A DNA stretch of 64,000 bases from Trichoplax adhaerens (Eukaryota; Placozoa; Uniplacotomia; Trichoplacea; Trichoplacidae), in NCBI RefSeq assembly GCF_000150275.1, contig NW_002060955.1:288886-352885 (forward strand), in the 5' to 3' direction. This document shows, piece by piece, positions 49,101 through 60,307 of this stretch. The position numbers were made by a program, and so were the translations under genes. The notes under the pieces were generated by a model. That model was given only the letters and a program-made list of their open reading frames with translations. It was not told where the DNA came from and made no database searches. Position 1 is the stretch's first letter, and each line of letters begins with the position of its first letter.

Positions 49101-50434
49101 TGCTTCAACGGTGTGAGTCTCTCTAATGAGTAATCATAGTTTAAAATATAGTTAGCTCAACGTTATTAATAACTATAACATTTTTGGTCATACAGTAGAT
49201 AGCAAACCTAAAAGTTGGCTCCGATAGCGATTGAGGATTTACTGGTACCTACATTGCATACATTACAAAGAGTAATACATGTGATTACTACAGTATGCGA
49301 AAAGTTACTTAATTGAATGCCTTTAACGTACTTGAACTCCTTTTTCCCATTCTTGCTTCCACGTATCTGTTATTGTTATGTAGCGCCCAGGAGGCAACGG
49401 TTGCGAATCAGGCAGTTTCATTGCACTGATCAAATCTTTCCTAAAAAGCTAAGGAAAAATAGAACTAAGCTTAGGCAATGATAGCCGATGGACACTTTCA
49501 AAAATAGATAGTTATCCCTTATGACTAATGTATTATAAAATTGGAGAGTAACGCACATAAATAGATTTATAATTTTAGTTAACAACGATATTCTTCACAC
49601 ATTTTAGTTAGACTTCAGATCAATAATTATTACCTCTGCGGGTTTAGAGTCAGATGCAAAGTTTATACTAGGTCGTTCAAAGATTTCTGCTTGTTCATAT
49701 TCGGTATCTTTAACAATATTATTAAATCATTCAATTCAACTCGATCTTTATACAAGATCAAAATTGGCATACAATTCAATGTGTGCCTACTCTGCTACAT
49801 AGTTACATACATACATGGAGCACTGAAGCAATTGGTCAGTAAAAAAAACAGTGAAGTACATCCATTCAATGACTAGATAGCTTACTGCTTGACATATGCC
49901 TTGGATATTACCAGTAATGTGTTGTATTAATTTAAGGTATATATTACAGTACAAATGTATCTATAAATATTATTTTAATTGTTTGAAAATGGCATTACCA
50001 TACTGAGTCTTAGAAAGGTTGCTATCACATCCTGTCGATCTAGAAATACAAAAAAACAGAATTATGACACAGTATTGTGAAATTGGACCTTTAATAAGTT
50101 CACAACTACTGTATTAATTCCATAAGAGTAGCGAATCACAATTAATACAGCTTAAGCTCCAACCTCGTAAAGTAATAAAACATCATCGTTTACTAGGGTA
50201 GAAGCGATCATTTTACTACCGTCGAAGCATGCATAATTTTGTCATGCTCAACCGCTGTATGACACCAATTTATTGATAATAAATACTAAGAACTCACAGT
50301 GTATGACATCAAGAGAAGCTAGAAAGAAAGAAATAGCTAACAACAGGCTGAATTGATCCCATCACTCACCGTACATTCTCTTCGCAACTACTAAGTCTAC
50401 TGCTCCTTCTCAATGTTCTGGAAGCTTCAGCTAA
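46168..50434 (-). CDS. JADE-family PHD-finger protein
   Basis: In other animals JADE proteins are scaffolds of the HBO1 histone acetyltransferase complex and read histone H3 through two PHD-type fingers. Checked exons: 46168-46932, 47008-47070, 47150-47203, 47303-47420, 47492-47563, 47647-47753, 47840-47905, 47991-48096, 48167-48288, 48417-48479, 48582-48643; also N-terminal exons near 48740-48802, 48899-49015, 49332-49440, 49635-49685, 49999-50040 and 50369-50434. Seen in order: '[13 protein letters not shown]', '[16 protein letters not shown]', '[15 protein letters not shown]', PHD1 '[20 protein letters not shown]', then '[20 protein letters not shown]', PHD2 '[20 protein letters not shown]' and '[20 protein letters not shown]', then '[20 protein letters not shown]'. 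Zinc ligands look intact. The C-terminal exon encodes a Ser/Asp/Glu-rich tail. The first coding exon and one junction near 48.7 kb are unresolved. Confidence 0.9.
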
Positions 50435-52811
50435 TAGCAATATAAAAATGAAGTCGTTCGAGTGAAGTAGATTGAACAGAAATTGGGTTACAAGATTTTT
50501 TAAAACATTTTCACTCATTTCCACTTTCTATACTATTTTAATAATATTATGTACTTAGAAGTGTATGATAAAGCCATTAACGAGTAGACCCACCAAGACT
50601 AATACTATTGGTTTCGCAGTATGACATTTGTACCGATATGGGAAAGCTCTGTAACTCAATTGTAAACAGTTGGACGCTGAACAACTGATTTATTTCATTA
50701 ATTCACTTCAATGTCATACTGCAACTGCTTGTTACTACAACCTACTAATCAACATGGAGACCAGCATGGTAGGATTAAGTGTATACAAATACCCACCACT
50801 CTGGATATCACATCGGTCTCAACCATGTTGATCCTCCTACTCTAATGTACTCTTGGACGGGACAATGATGACATGCGATACCGTGTACGTCTACGTCTAT
50901 CAATAACACTCTCGGCCACAACATGTGACGTTCAGAATAACAAGTCCTATTTGCAGAGATTCTGTCCAACTCTAGTATTTCCTATTGAGATCAATTTGCA
51001 ATTTGGCATGTAATGCGACGATAGGCACAATACCGTAAGTTATAACTTTATTCAATATCGCTAAGCCACTGCTGTAGTCGATTTCTGATACACTTGTCCT
51101 TTGTTATACTGTATACTATACATACTGTGATGATGGTTGATATGATATCTGTATCGTGTAGGCTGTAGGATAGGAATTCTACTAGCAAAACGCTTGCATA
51201 GGATAATGCTATCCGATTGGACCCTCATTGGAGTTGGATGGTAACGTTGGAAACTCGACATGGGTGATGTCATGACGAAAGGCCTAATTCATCCACTGAT
51301 ATACGCATGAGTAGAGTCTGGCCAACCAAACGCGGTATACAGACGTACAGACATTGATCAAGTAGGTGTAGTACGATACTGTACAGTACTCAGTGTAGAG
51401 TATTCTCATAAGCAACCTACTCGCAGGCACTAGCATACTGTAGACTTGTGGTAAGAGAAAAAAAATCCCTTCCATCCGGAATTCCGTCCAGCTGATTGCA
51501 GCGGAGGCGCTGTCGGTTCTTCATAACGCTTGGGTAGGGGTACCGAAAGTGCAGTTCGCCTATAGTCAATACAGTATGAGGAGGCGCTTGATAAAATGAC
51601 TGCCAGTGGGCAAAGGTCTGAATACGTCAGTCATGCGATTGACTATGTCACAGTACTGTACTGCATTGGCGGACAAAAATATGTCTAAGTTCAATGAAAT
51701 TCTTAGACTGACTGTGAAATGAGGCGAGCATAGGTAAAGAGAATAGCGATCAGATCCTCCTAATTTTAACAGAGTTCGAAAGATCTAATCTCTTTGGATG
51801 AAAATAATGACTGTATTATTGTAATATTATGATTATTATTATTATTATTATTGCCTTGTTATTATTGATCTACGCATGGATGGTATGGTCTGGTATGCGT
51901 GGTTGTGTAGAAGCCGCTTGCTATCAACATGATTCTCTGTCCACTTTGTAAAGTACAGTAAGCTATATACAGTACAACGTGTGTGGAATATGTCTGATGG
52001 ACGGATCTCTCTAACGCTTTCTTCTTAGTTTATCATGAAAGATTACAGTGACAGTTGGTGCATTTATTCTACCATTGACAGCGATGTGGGTGATCCAAAT
52101 CAGTTTCAGACCTAGGCATGTTTGGTTGTTCTCTACAGTCAGCATACACTTGTCTCTTACCTTTACGCTTCCTACTTCTTCTGTTCGGCATAACCGATCG
52201 CGTTAGCAATAACCATTTGCACAACCAAGACAACGATGTGGGCTAGTGGCGCTGAATTCGCCTGGTGCCCTAGAATTGCAACAAAGCTAACCGAAAAAGG
52301 ATGATCGCCTTGATGGAAAAACTCGACAAGGGTTAGACGCCAGAAAACGCTCTTGTTGGACAAGGAGAATGCTAGATGGACTTACTGTATTATGACAAAA
52401 GACGACTGTCCCAGTGTTGCACCTATCGGTGGTTGGCTTTGACTGCGTAGCTGGGTAGCTAGCTGGCTTTGGAAAAACCGACACGATACAGACGTCTATC
52501 AGAGGCACTAGGCTGGTCAAGTCAATCGAGCATCTGCTGCAAGAGTGCTGCTTCATACTACATTATATGACCCGTTTGCACGGTTGACCCGCATTTTACC
52601 AAACTGGCGGCAAACACAGTACAGTACTGTACTGTATGTTCTGTACAATACGCTGGTTCAGGAAGTACAGTGCTCATGCGCAGCTACTTCAAAAAGAAGA
52701 CTATTTTCGAGGGAAAATGATTTCTCTCTTACCGTAAATATTATTAAGTACTGTAAGTAATAATGTACAGTGTACAGTACATTGTGCGTACAGCACATAC
52801 TGTACAGTGTA
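50435..52811. other. Upstream region of JADE, head-to-head with TMEM165 (first part)
   Basis: A possible JADE first exon lies near 50780-50845 on the minus strand (ATG GTT GAG, then a GTGGGT donor), but this is weak. GTAC elements occur at 51110-51125, 51380-51395, 51650-51663, 51952-51975 and 52617-52645. A minus-strand ATG at about 52190 starts a short basic peptide 'MPNRRSRKRK' followed by a donor-like GTAAGAG; the next open stretch is 52003-52133. No family recognised, so it is only a candidate. A sequence CTCATGCGCAG at 52673-52683 is one base off the NRF1 consensus. Confidence 0.35.
51832..51852. repeat. ATT trinucleotide microsatellite
   Basis: Seven uninterrupted ATT units within the JADE-TMEM165 intergenic region. 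Confidence 0.9.
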
Positions 52812-53592
52812 CAAGTGCACGCAGACGTGGTACAGGACTTGACGTTCCAGACCCCATTCTCTCACTACTAGGCTGATAGGCTAACCAATTTGGGGACGAG
52901 TACACTCCAGTACAGTACAGTAGAGAGAATGCGGTCTGTAACGTCTACAGTACGGTACACTCCAATTTGTTAATCTACAGTACTGTATTACTGTACAAGT
53001 GCACGCAGACGTGGTACTGGACTTGACGTTCCAGATCCCATTCTCTCACTACTAGGCTGATAGGCTAACCAATTTGGGGACGAGTACACTCCAGTACAGT
53101 ACAGTAGAGAGAATGCGGTCTGTAACGTCTACAGTACAGTACACTCCAATTTGTTAATCTACAGTACATATTACTGTACATTGTACAAGTGCACGCAGAC
53201 GTGGTACTGGACTTGACGTTCCAAATCCCATTCTCTCACTACTAGGCTGATAGGCTAACCAATTTGGGGACGAGTACACTCCAGTACAGTACAGTAGAGA
53301 GAATGCGGTCTGTAACGTCTACAGTACAGTACACTCCAATTTGTTAATCTACAGTACATATTACTGTACATTGTACAAGTGCACGCAGACGTGGTACTGG
53401 ACTTGACGTTCCAAATCCCATTCTCTCACTACTAGGCTGATAGGCTAACCAATTTGGGGACGAGTACAGTACTGTAGAGAGAATGCGGTCTGTAACGTCT
53501 ACAGTACATACCACGTCTCTGTACTGTACTGTACTGTACATGTACAATCCAATTTGTTAATCTACTGTACAGTATTACTGTACTGTACAGTA
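52812..53592. repeat. Tandem array, four copies of a ~184-190-bp unit (GTAC family)
   Basis: Units start with 'CAAGTGCACGCAGACGTGG' at 52812, 52996, 53186 and 53376. Each unit runs through 'TTGACGTTCCA', 'CCCATTCTCTCACTACTAGG', 'CTAACCAATTTGGGGACGAG', GTAC runs, 'GAGAGAATGCGGTCTGTAAC' and 'CTCCAATTTGTTAATCTAC'. Within each unit 'CATTCTCTC' and 'GAGAGAATG' form an internal inverted repeat, so each copy could fold into a hairpin. Copies 2 and 3 are nearly identical. Copy 4 has an expanded GTAC stretch. This points to recent unequal exchange. Confidence 0.92.
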
Positions 53593-53660
53593 TCATTCTA
53601 CTATAGCTTTACTGTATTTTTAAAGAAAAATATGGCCCGAAAGTGACAAAATGTTATGAA
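53591..53660 (+). repeat. Dispersed repeat, copy 2
   Basis: Shares 'TATCATTCTA.TATAGC' and 'TTTACTGTATTTTTAAAGAAA' with 27371-27424, and after a 20-bp insertion also 'AAAATGTTATG'. It joins the 187-bp array to the next array. Confidence 0.8.
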
Positions 53661-53719
53661 ACAGCCTGTACAGTACCACGTCTCTGGATACTAAAACTGG
53701 TTAACCTGTAACCAGATTT

Positions 53720-54045
53720 GGGTCCAGCAGGAGACAATGGGGTCCTTAACGTCACCTACAGTACCACGTCTCTGTACTGTACTCAGTGTACTGTACACTC
53801 TAATTTGGTTCGTCTACTGTACTGTATGGGTCCAGCAGGAGACAACGGGTCCGTAACGTCACCTACAGTACCACGTCTCTGTACTGTACTGTACACTCTA
53901 ATTTGGTTAGTCTATGGGTCCAGCAGGAGACAATGGGGTCCGTAACGTCACCTACGGTACCACGTCTCTGTTACACTCCAATTGGTTTCATCTAACGGTC
54001 CAGCAATCGAGAATGAGGCGAACTTGTGTAACGTCAAGTGCAGTA
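53720..54045. repeat. Second tandem array, ~81-108-bp units with GTAC elements
   Basis: Units start with 'GGGTCCAGCAGGAGACAA' at 53720, 53828 and 53916, with a more diverged fourth at 53996 ('CGGTCCAGCAATCGAGAA'). Each contains 'GTAACGTCACCTACAGTACC', 'ACGTCTCTG', a variable GTACTGTAC run and 'ACACTCTAATTTGGTT'. Its last part ('CTCCAATT.GGTT') resembles the end of the neighbouring 187-bp unit. The two arrays may therefore share an ancestor. Unit length varies with the number of GTAC steps. Confidence 0.88.
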
Positions 54046-55250
54046 CCACGTGTCCATGTCTGGACGCACTTGGATGAGCTGTGCTGTCCTCCGCTAAACC
54101 GATAGCTAGGCGATGGATGCGCTCTTTCCAACCTCCATGAATGAATTCATTTTGCATGAATTCTATTTTCATTACCAACTGTAAATCAAAGTGTTGTACA
54201 ACTTGTAGGCCAAGATACTCACTGATTGAACGATCGCATTTCCCATACTTCGATAATGTTTGGCGCATGAATTCAGTATAAAACCAATTAGAAACGAAAT
54301 GGGTCCGTCTATTGGACTGGTCGGATGATAAAATGATCGATGTTGGCCGACTGGCTCGACTTCAAAAGTTATGGACTAGACGCGTAGTTTATCATTGGAT
54401 GCATGTTCATTATTGTTTAATAGCGTTTTAGAGTAGTATCGAGGTTGGTGCATGCTTTCGGGCTGAGATTAAAGGTAAAGCTAGTCAGCAACAGCAGCAT
54501 TGCCCACAGAGTTGAACGAGTTTACTGTGCCTTGTGTTTTTGCCCATGGACCCTACTTGATGCATGATCGCACGGTCAAAGGGTTGCACTGGCTCTCTCT
54601 CAGCCAACATCATCTTGCATCCTTTTCAAATAAAGAAGTAAAACGAGACCAGGCCATAAAGATCTCCAAGGCGAGTAGCAATCTGGATGAGACAAGAGGT
54701 CAAGCAGTGCTCTAGTAGTACAGTAGTAGAGGCTTTCGCAATGGCTGTAAACAAACAGCTGTAGTACTGGTCAAAGCGGTCCATAGAAGCATGTTGACTA
54801 CTACTGTATGCTACGCTAACATACCGTAGCATACAGTAGTTGGACTAGGCACTCGTCACGGCTGATCTCATCACTCGACAGCCAGGGGCTATTGGCCAGT
54901 GGGCCAGTCAGTGTCCGCGCTCGCGGTTAAGGGTGTGCTGGTGTTTCCTTTCCAACAAAATGGCGAGCAAGTTCAGCGGGTTGTGCAATGTTTAGCCTTC
55001 AACAGACGATGCTGTAGGCCATCCATTTCCATCGATCTATACCGTTGCATGCACAAAATTAATAACTCAACCACTTGGCTAACTCAATTAGTGCACTTGA
55101 AGCTTGTATTCGTCTAGATTCCCTCTTGCAATTCTCTGCAGCCTAACGAACAGGAGCTAGACACTACTGCACTCGGCGTTTGAAAGCGTTCCGTTTCCAT
55201 TGCTAACTCCATCCATAAACCGAGATCGCTAAAAGAAATTGGAAATGAAC
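54046..55250. other. TMEM165 5' flank
   Basis: A minus-strand ORF, 53948-54268, has a plausible N-terminal portion ('RSISEYLGLQVVQHFDLQLV') but runs into the tandem array and matches no family I know. A plus-strand ORF, 54500-54715, is also unrecognised. A perfect 16-bp hairpin is at 54800-54840. The last few hundred bases are higher in GC than the genome around them and probably form the TMEM165 promoter. Confidence 0.35.
54800..54840. other. Perfect 16-bp inverted repeat (hairpin)
   Basis: The arms ACTACTGTATGCTACG and CGTAGCATACAGTAGT pair perfectly around a 9-base loop. The outer half resembles GTAC-family elements (TACTGTA). No T-run follows to suggest a terminator, and it lies about 410 bp upstream of the TMEM165 ATG. 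Confidence 0.8.
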
Positions 55251-58200
55251 ATGATATCACCATGGCCTGGCTTGAGGCTGGGTAACCAGCCAAGTAAGAC
55301 TATGTCTACAGCATTCTATGTCATTTTAGCGTTGGTTTTAGTCACATCTTGCTATGGCCAAGATGTCAAAGAACGTCAAGATCGTCAGGTAAGAGTTGAA
55401 TATGGAAATAGTTAGACCAGCAAGATTGACGTCTACTAGTGCCCATGCAATACTCGATCCTTGTTTCCAGAACGTTCGAGCTCAACAAGACTACAGTGAT
55501 ATACCTCTACTCCTCTAGACTTTAGAGAATATAATTGCTTAATCTTGCTATTGAACCTTTTAACCACCAGCAGTAGCGTCCAAGCATACGTAGGATTAGT
55601 CATGACTACTGTACAGTTATAGGCTGCCCATGGAAAATACTTCTAATAAACCTTGAATAGAACGATGATCCGCAAGCCGATCGATGAAACATTCCTACGA
55701 GGATCATATTCCATATCAAGTTATAATGATAAAGTAATCATCAATCAATCGGTTTGTGTTGAAAGCATTGCATGGCTTGAAATACAAATTATGAACTTGA
55801 TGCTTCCCAGTAAAGGTGGCATACATTACCATCACCAGTAATGCTTTCCAGCAATGGTGGCATAGTTTACTATCATCATTCTGCCACATCCGGGTTGAGG
55901 ATTGAGTAAAGCATCGGTAAATTGCTTGATTCTTTTACATACTGTATTACCATTAAAAGAAAACTAAAATGCGTACACCAAGCAAGAATGACAATCATAA
56001 TAATATAACGAATCAATCGATCAGTATTGAAATGTTGCAATACAAACCATCAACTGGACACGGTAGAGTCAATTAGTAATGGCGTGATGGATTCCATGTT
56101 CTCCAACAACGATGATAATGGCCGATACCAATGATTATATCAACCTGTATCATGAGAATACCGTCGTAGCTGATAGTCTAGCACAAGGAATAGTTGGCTT
56201 ATTAGTATTAATCTAAATGCAACTACTGCAATCAATTTCCCCTTCAAATCAACCGGTACATAGTCTACTCAAAGCAATACATTCAAAGAAAATTCACAGC
56301 GACATTCTCTTACCATACAGCACAGGACCTAAAAACAAATTTAACTTTCAAATTCACAAATGAATCCATGGGTGTAATACCTCGCGATGCTTCATTAGAT
56401 ACTAACTATGGACCATACAATAGTCAAATGGTGAATAACATGTTTTGTAACAGTGATGGCATAAACGCCCATCCTGCAAGATGAAAAATACCTTAATCGC
56501 TATCACTGTAGTAGTCTAAATAGTCATGCATAGGTGAACAAAATCTAACTTAGCTATCTTTCTATTCATTAATTATAGAAGGCCGAAATCGAAATACAAG
56601 AACAAATCGATGAGGCCATCAAAAACGGCAATAAACAGCAAAAAGACGACGATAACGATAAGGGAAATGATAAGGATAAACAAGATGAATCCAAGTCTGC
56701 CAATGATCGAGGATTTACACATGGTTTTGTTGCTTCCCTATCCATTATTATCATATCGGAATTAGGAGATAAAACATTCTTTATCGCAGCTATTATGGCC
56801 ATGAAATATTCACGTTTATCCGTATTCGGTGGTGCCATCTTTGCTTTAGCAGTCATGACAATCCTGTCCGCATTTGTTGGCCATGCTGCGGTTTTCATTC
56901 CTCGCAAATATACATATTATCTATCGACCTTGCTCTTTGTAATTTTTGGCTTAAAGTTAATAAAAGAAGGGTATTATATGTCATCGGACGAAGGCCAAGA
57001 AGAGCTAGAGGAAGTTTCCGCCGAGTTAAAAAAGCGAGAAGAAAATGTAATATTTCTCTTTTCAATTTTACTCTTTGCTTCAATCTTGAAAGTTATTCTA
57101 GATCCGTGTGTACAATACTTTTTTCCATTGCTGAACGAATCTCACATCTTATGCAATAATTGAAACGGATCCTACTGTAGATACAACTCATACAACAAAG
57201 TTTTGATGGATTGATTGATCGAATCATTCGATCGAGAAAATACGTACCTTACAACTACGACTAATTCTTATCCAAGACTTTTTACCACTTCAATACGTTG
57301 AGTCTTGCTTTCTCTAACATTGCGCCAACAGTGATAAACTTGGCGTATTCACAACAAATCACTCTTTTCCGTCAACTTTATGATATTAACCAACAGATTG
57401 AAAGAGTGACTTATAATCGAGATTAACTTTACTACTGTTGTGTAGTCATGATATATGTATGCCAATTCTATAGATACTAATGCAGTTATTAACGTGAACT
57501 CTCTGTTGACATTCGTTTACAGTAGATTCAATTTACAATCAAATGTTTCATAAGAACTTAGAATCGAAACCCTGTTATAATTGCTTGTATACGTGTTAAT
57601 TACAAATTAGTGATGTAACAAATTGACTAAATTGTAACTACATTTCAAAAAATGAATTCTTGCTTAGATGAATATTGAAGTTAGTGCTGCATCTACCGTC
57701 GATGTTGAATCTGGTGCTATCCGTGGAGCTGGAAGTCGCTTACGAAGGTACTTTCACCTAATTGTGTCTCCCATCTTCATCCAGGCTTTCGTATTAACTT
57801 TCCTAGCCGAGTGGGGAGACAGATCGCAAATCATGACGATAGTCCTAGCCGCCAGAGAAGTCAGTACTGTAGACTGCATTAAATAGAGCAGAAATTTGAC
57901 CTGTGCTATCATAGTAGCTAATTCGTTTACTTTATCTCTCCCACAGGATATTTCTGGAGTAACAATCGGTGGAATCTTAGGCCACATGCTTTGTACACAA
58001 CTTGCTGTTGTTGGAGGACGAATGCTTGCCCAAAAAATTTCAGTTAGAACAGGTAAAATTTTTAAATGGTAAATACATTTTTAGACGGCTTGGGTTAGCT
58101 TTATTGGAAATACTCTCTAAGTATTGTATAATTTGATCAATTAAGAATTAATTGTTATATCAATGGCAACTATCCGCCGTATACTTCTTACACCAGCTAA

Positions 58201-58297
58201 TGGCTGTCAATAACTTTCTTTAGTTACGCTGATAGGTGGTGTCGTTTTCCTGCTATTCGCAGCAACAGCATTATTTCAAGACCCCTCAAAGATTTAA
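55251..58297 (+). CDS. TMEM165: TMEM165/GDT1-family Golgi cation transporter
   Basis: Golgi membrane transporter for Mn2+/Ca2+ and H+ that keeps glycosylation enzymes supplied with manganese. Five exons (55251-55388, 56579-57046, 57668-57859, 57947-58052, 58224-58297) join in phase to 325 aa; the human protein is 324 aa. Seen: a signal/anchor segment ('AFYVILALVLVTSCYG'), a charged loop rich in Asp/Lys, then the two family signatures E-x-G-D-[KR]-[ST]: 'SELGDKTFFIAAIMAM' and 'AEWGDRSQIMTIVLAA'. Each lies in one half of the inverted-repeat membrane domain. Between them is the acidic 'SSDEGQEELEEVSAELKKRE' loop. Six or seven membrane helices are apparent. Exon 3 ends at a weak donor (GAA|GTCAGT). 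Catalytic acidic residues are intact. Human defects cause a glycosylation disorder (family knowledge). Confidence 0.96.
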
Positions 58298-60307
58298 GGT
58301 TATACACAAGCTACGCTTGTCGGTATTGACTTTGCAATGAAAATTGAGTTGACTTTAGTTTCTTATCGTATCTTAAACCTCCTAAAAAAATAAATTCAAT
58401 ACAGTGGAAGTAATTTAAAATACGGAATTAAAAATTTTAGAATAACTCATCTGCTCAATAATGATGGGCCTGGATTGCACACCGATTAATTAATTATCGT
58501 TCTTATGAATCCGATGCATGTGTACAATTATTCGTGTTAGGTGCAATTAAGTAGAATTACTGTATATTTAAATAGGTACTCAACATGTCATTATTTACCG
58601 AATTATTATTGTTGTCCTTGTATTCCTTGTTAACTTCGACCTCTTATCTCAAGATACATTAATCATTTTTTTAATTACCCTTAGCTTGCATATGCTATCA
58701 GTTATTGTTAGCGTCCATAGCAACCGCTTGGAATTAAAAAATTTTAATGTTACAAAATTTTATATTAAATATAATGTTAGCAATGATGAATGAAGCAGAA
58801 TTGTGTAATTATGTAAAGAGAAGTAATCTGCGACTAACAGCATAACTCTAAAAGTCGCAAGACGAGGTAAGAGATGTTATAAAAAGGAGAGGTACATAGG
58901 TGTTGAGACATCCACAAACTTCTATTTTTTTGTAAAAGTCAATCTTAGGTTGATACTATCAACAATTATAATACATTGAGATAACAAAAATAAGAACACA
59001 TTAAATGAATTAGGTTGAAAATATGACAATATTGTAATAACTTGAAGCTTCATGATTTGTTTAGTGTTGCTGTGAATTAACTAGTTACAAAACCGTTGTA
59101 CTACTTTTGAATTTATCTATCTAAAATGTATGGTGTAGCAATAAAAGGCCTTCTTTATAAAGACAGAGACAACGTCAGAGCTTTCTAAATTATCAAACGA
59201 TTAGACTTTATTAAAGTAATCATTGCTGTCAACAAGATCGATGATTTGATACTAAAGTAATCGATAGTCTAGAATTATTAAAAGAAATCATACCCTAGTC
59301 TAACGTAATTAAAAGGAATGTCATTGAGTTGTCGTATGCAAATAATTCGCTCGTCTATGAAGGCGTTATAGTTCGATTTGGACTGTTCAATTTCAGTGCG
59401 CAATTCTTAAAGGAACATATTTCCAATTTGTTGCCTTTCAATGGTAAGGTATCTTTATAAAGTACAATATTTTTCGCGATATCATTTTCTCTCATCAAAC
59501 TACTAGATAGCAGTATAGTGCAATGTTAAAATGAATTCTAATCAGAACATGGTCTTACCAATTTCGAAAACTATGAAAGCACTATAAATTAAAATATCTA
59601 ATCTGAATAAGAGTCTCTAATTTTTTTCCCCATAATAGAGCTATAAATGATCATCTTATTTAATTTACAAATACATAATTTATTGATGCACATTAATAGT
59701 TCAAATAGAAGAAAATAATTAATTTTTAGTATAACAGTTGTACCACAAGCTTTACTTTAATTTATATAATCTTCAGTAGCGTCTATCCATGTAGGCGTAA
59801 TTTATTTTTATCCATGTCATTAATGTCAATACTAGAAACTGAAATGAATTATTGTATATAAATTTATCCTTCGGTTTGAACGATCCAAATAAAGAGACTA
59901 TTTTTGAAATAGCAGCTATACTGTACTCCGAATATCAGGTTATTCAACTGTAGACTAAATTTCGAGTATATCTACAAGGAAACATGTAAAAATATGAATA
60001 TAAGCTATTTGATTGAGAATATACGTAACAGCGTAATAGACATATACAAATTTGATATTGAGTTATTATTATTTGTAAATTTATTATCAAAATTTGATGG
60101 CGAATTAGTTTATGTTGAATGTTTTCGCTTCTACTGCAAAATCGTCCTGAAATTAAATATTCAAATGTTGACCAATGATACTTGGCGCAGTCGTATTTAT
60201 GCAATTAAATAGAATAGAGAGAGAGAAAAAGTCTGTGTTAGGTATACGCATACGTGTAGATATATAAATAATGCTGCTAATGGTATATAATACAGATATT
60301 TATTTAT
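58298..60307. other. Spacer with two unassigned open stretches
   Basis: 58576-58793 follows an AG acceptor and is open for 72 codons to TGA, with a strongly hydrophobic part ('YRIIIVVLVFLVNFDLLSQD'). Its entry phase fits TMEM165 exon 4, so it could be an alternative last exon. 59299-59443 has an acceptor (CCCTAG) and a donor (GTAAGG) and reads 'VIELSYANNSLVYEGVIVRF', slightly like a SEA-type beta strand. I could not connect it to further exons. A 72-codon plus ORF at 59994-60212 has no other support. The rest is AT-rich. Confidence 0.3.

Noticed and set aside
52812-53592. CRISPR-like regular repeats
   Set aside because: The repeat unit fills the whole period, with no unique spacers, and the genome is eukaryotic. 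It is an ordinary tandem array.
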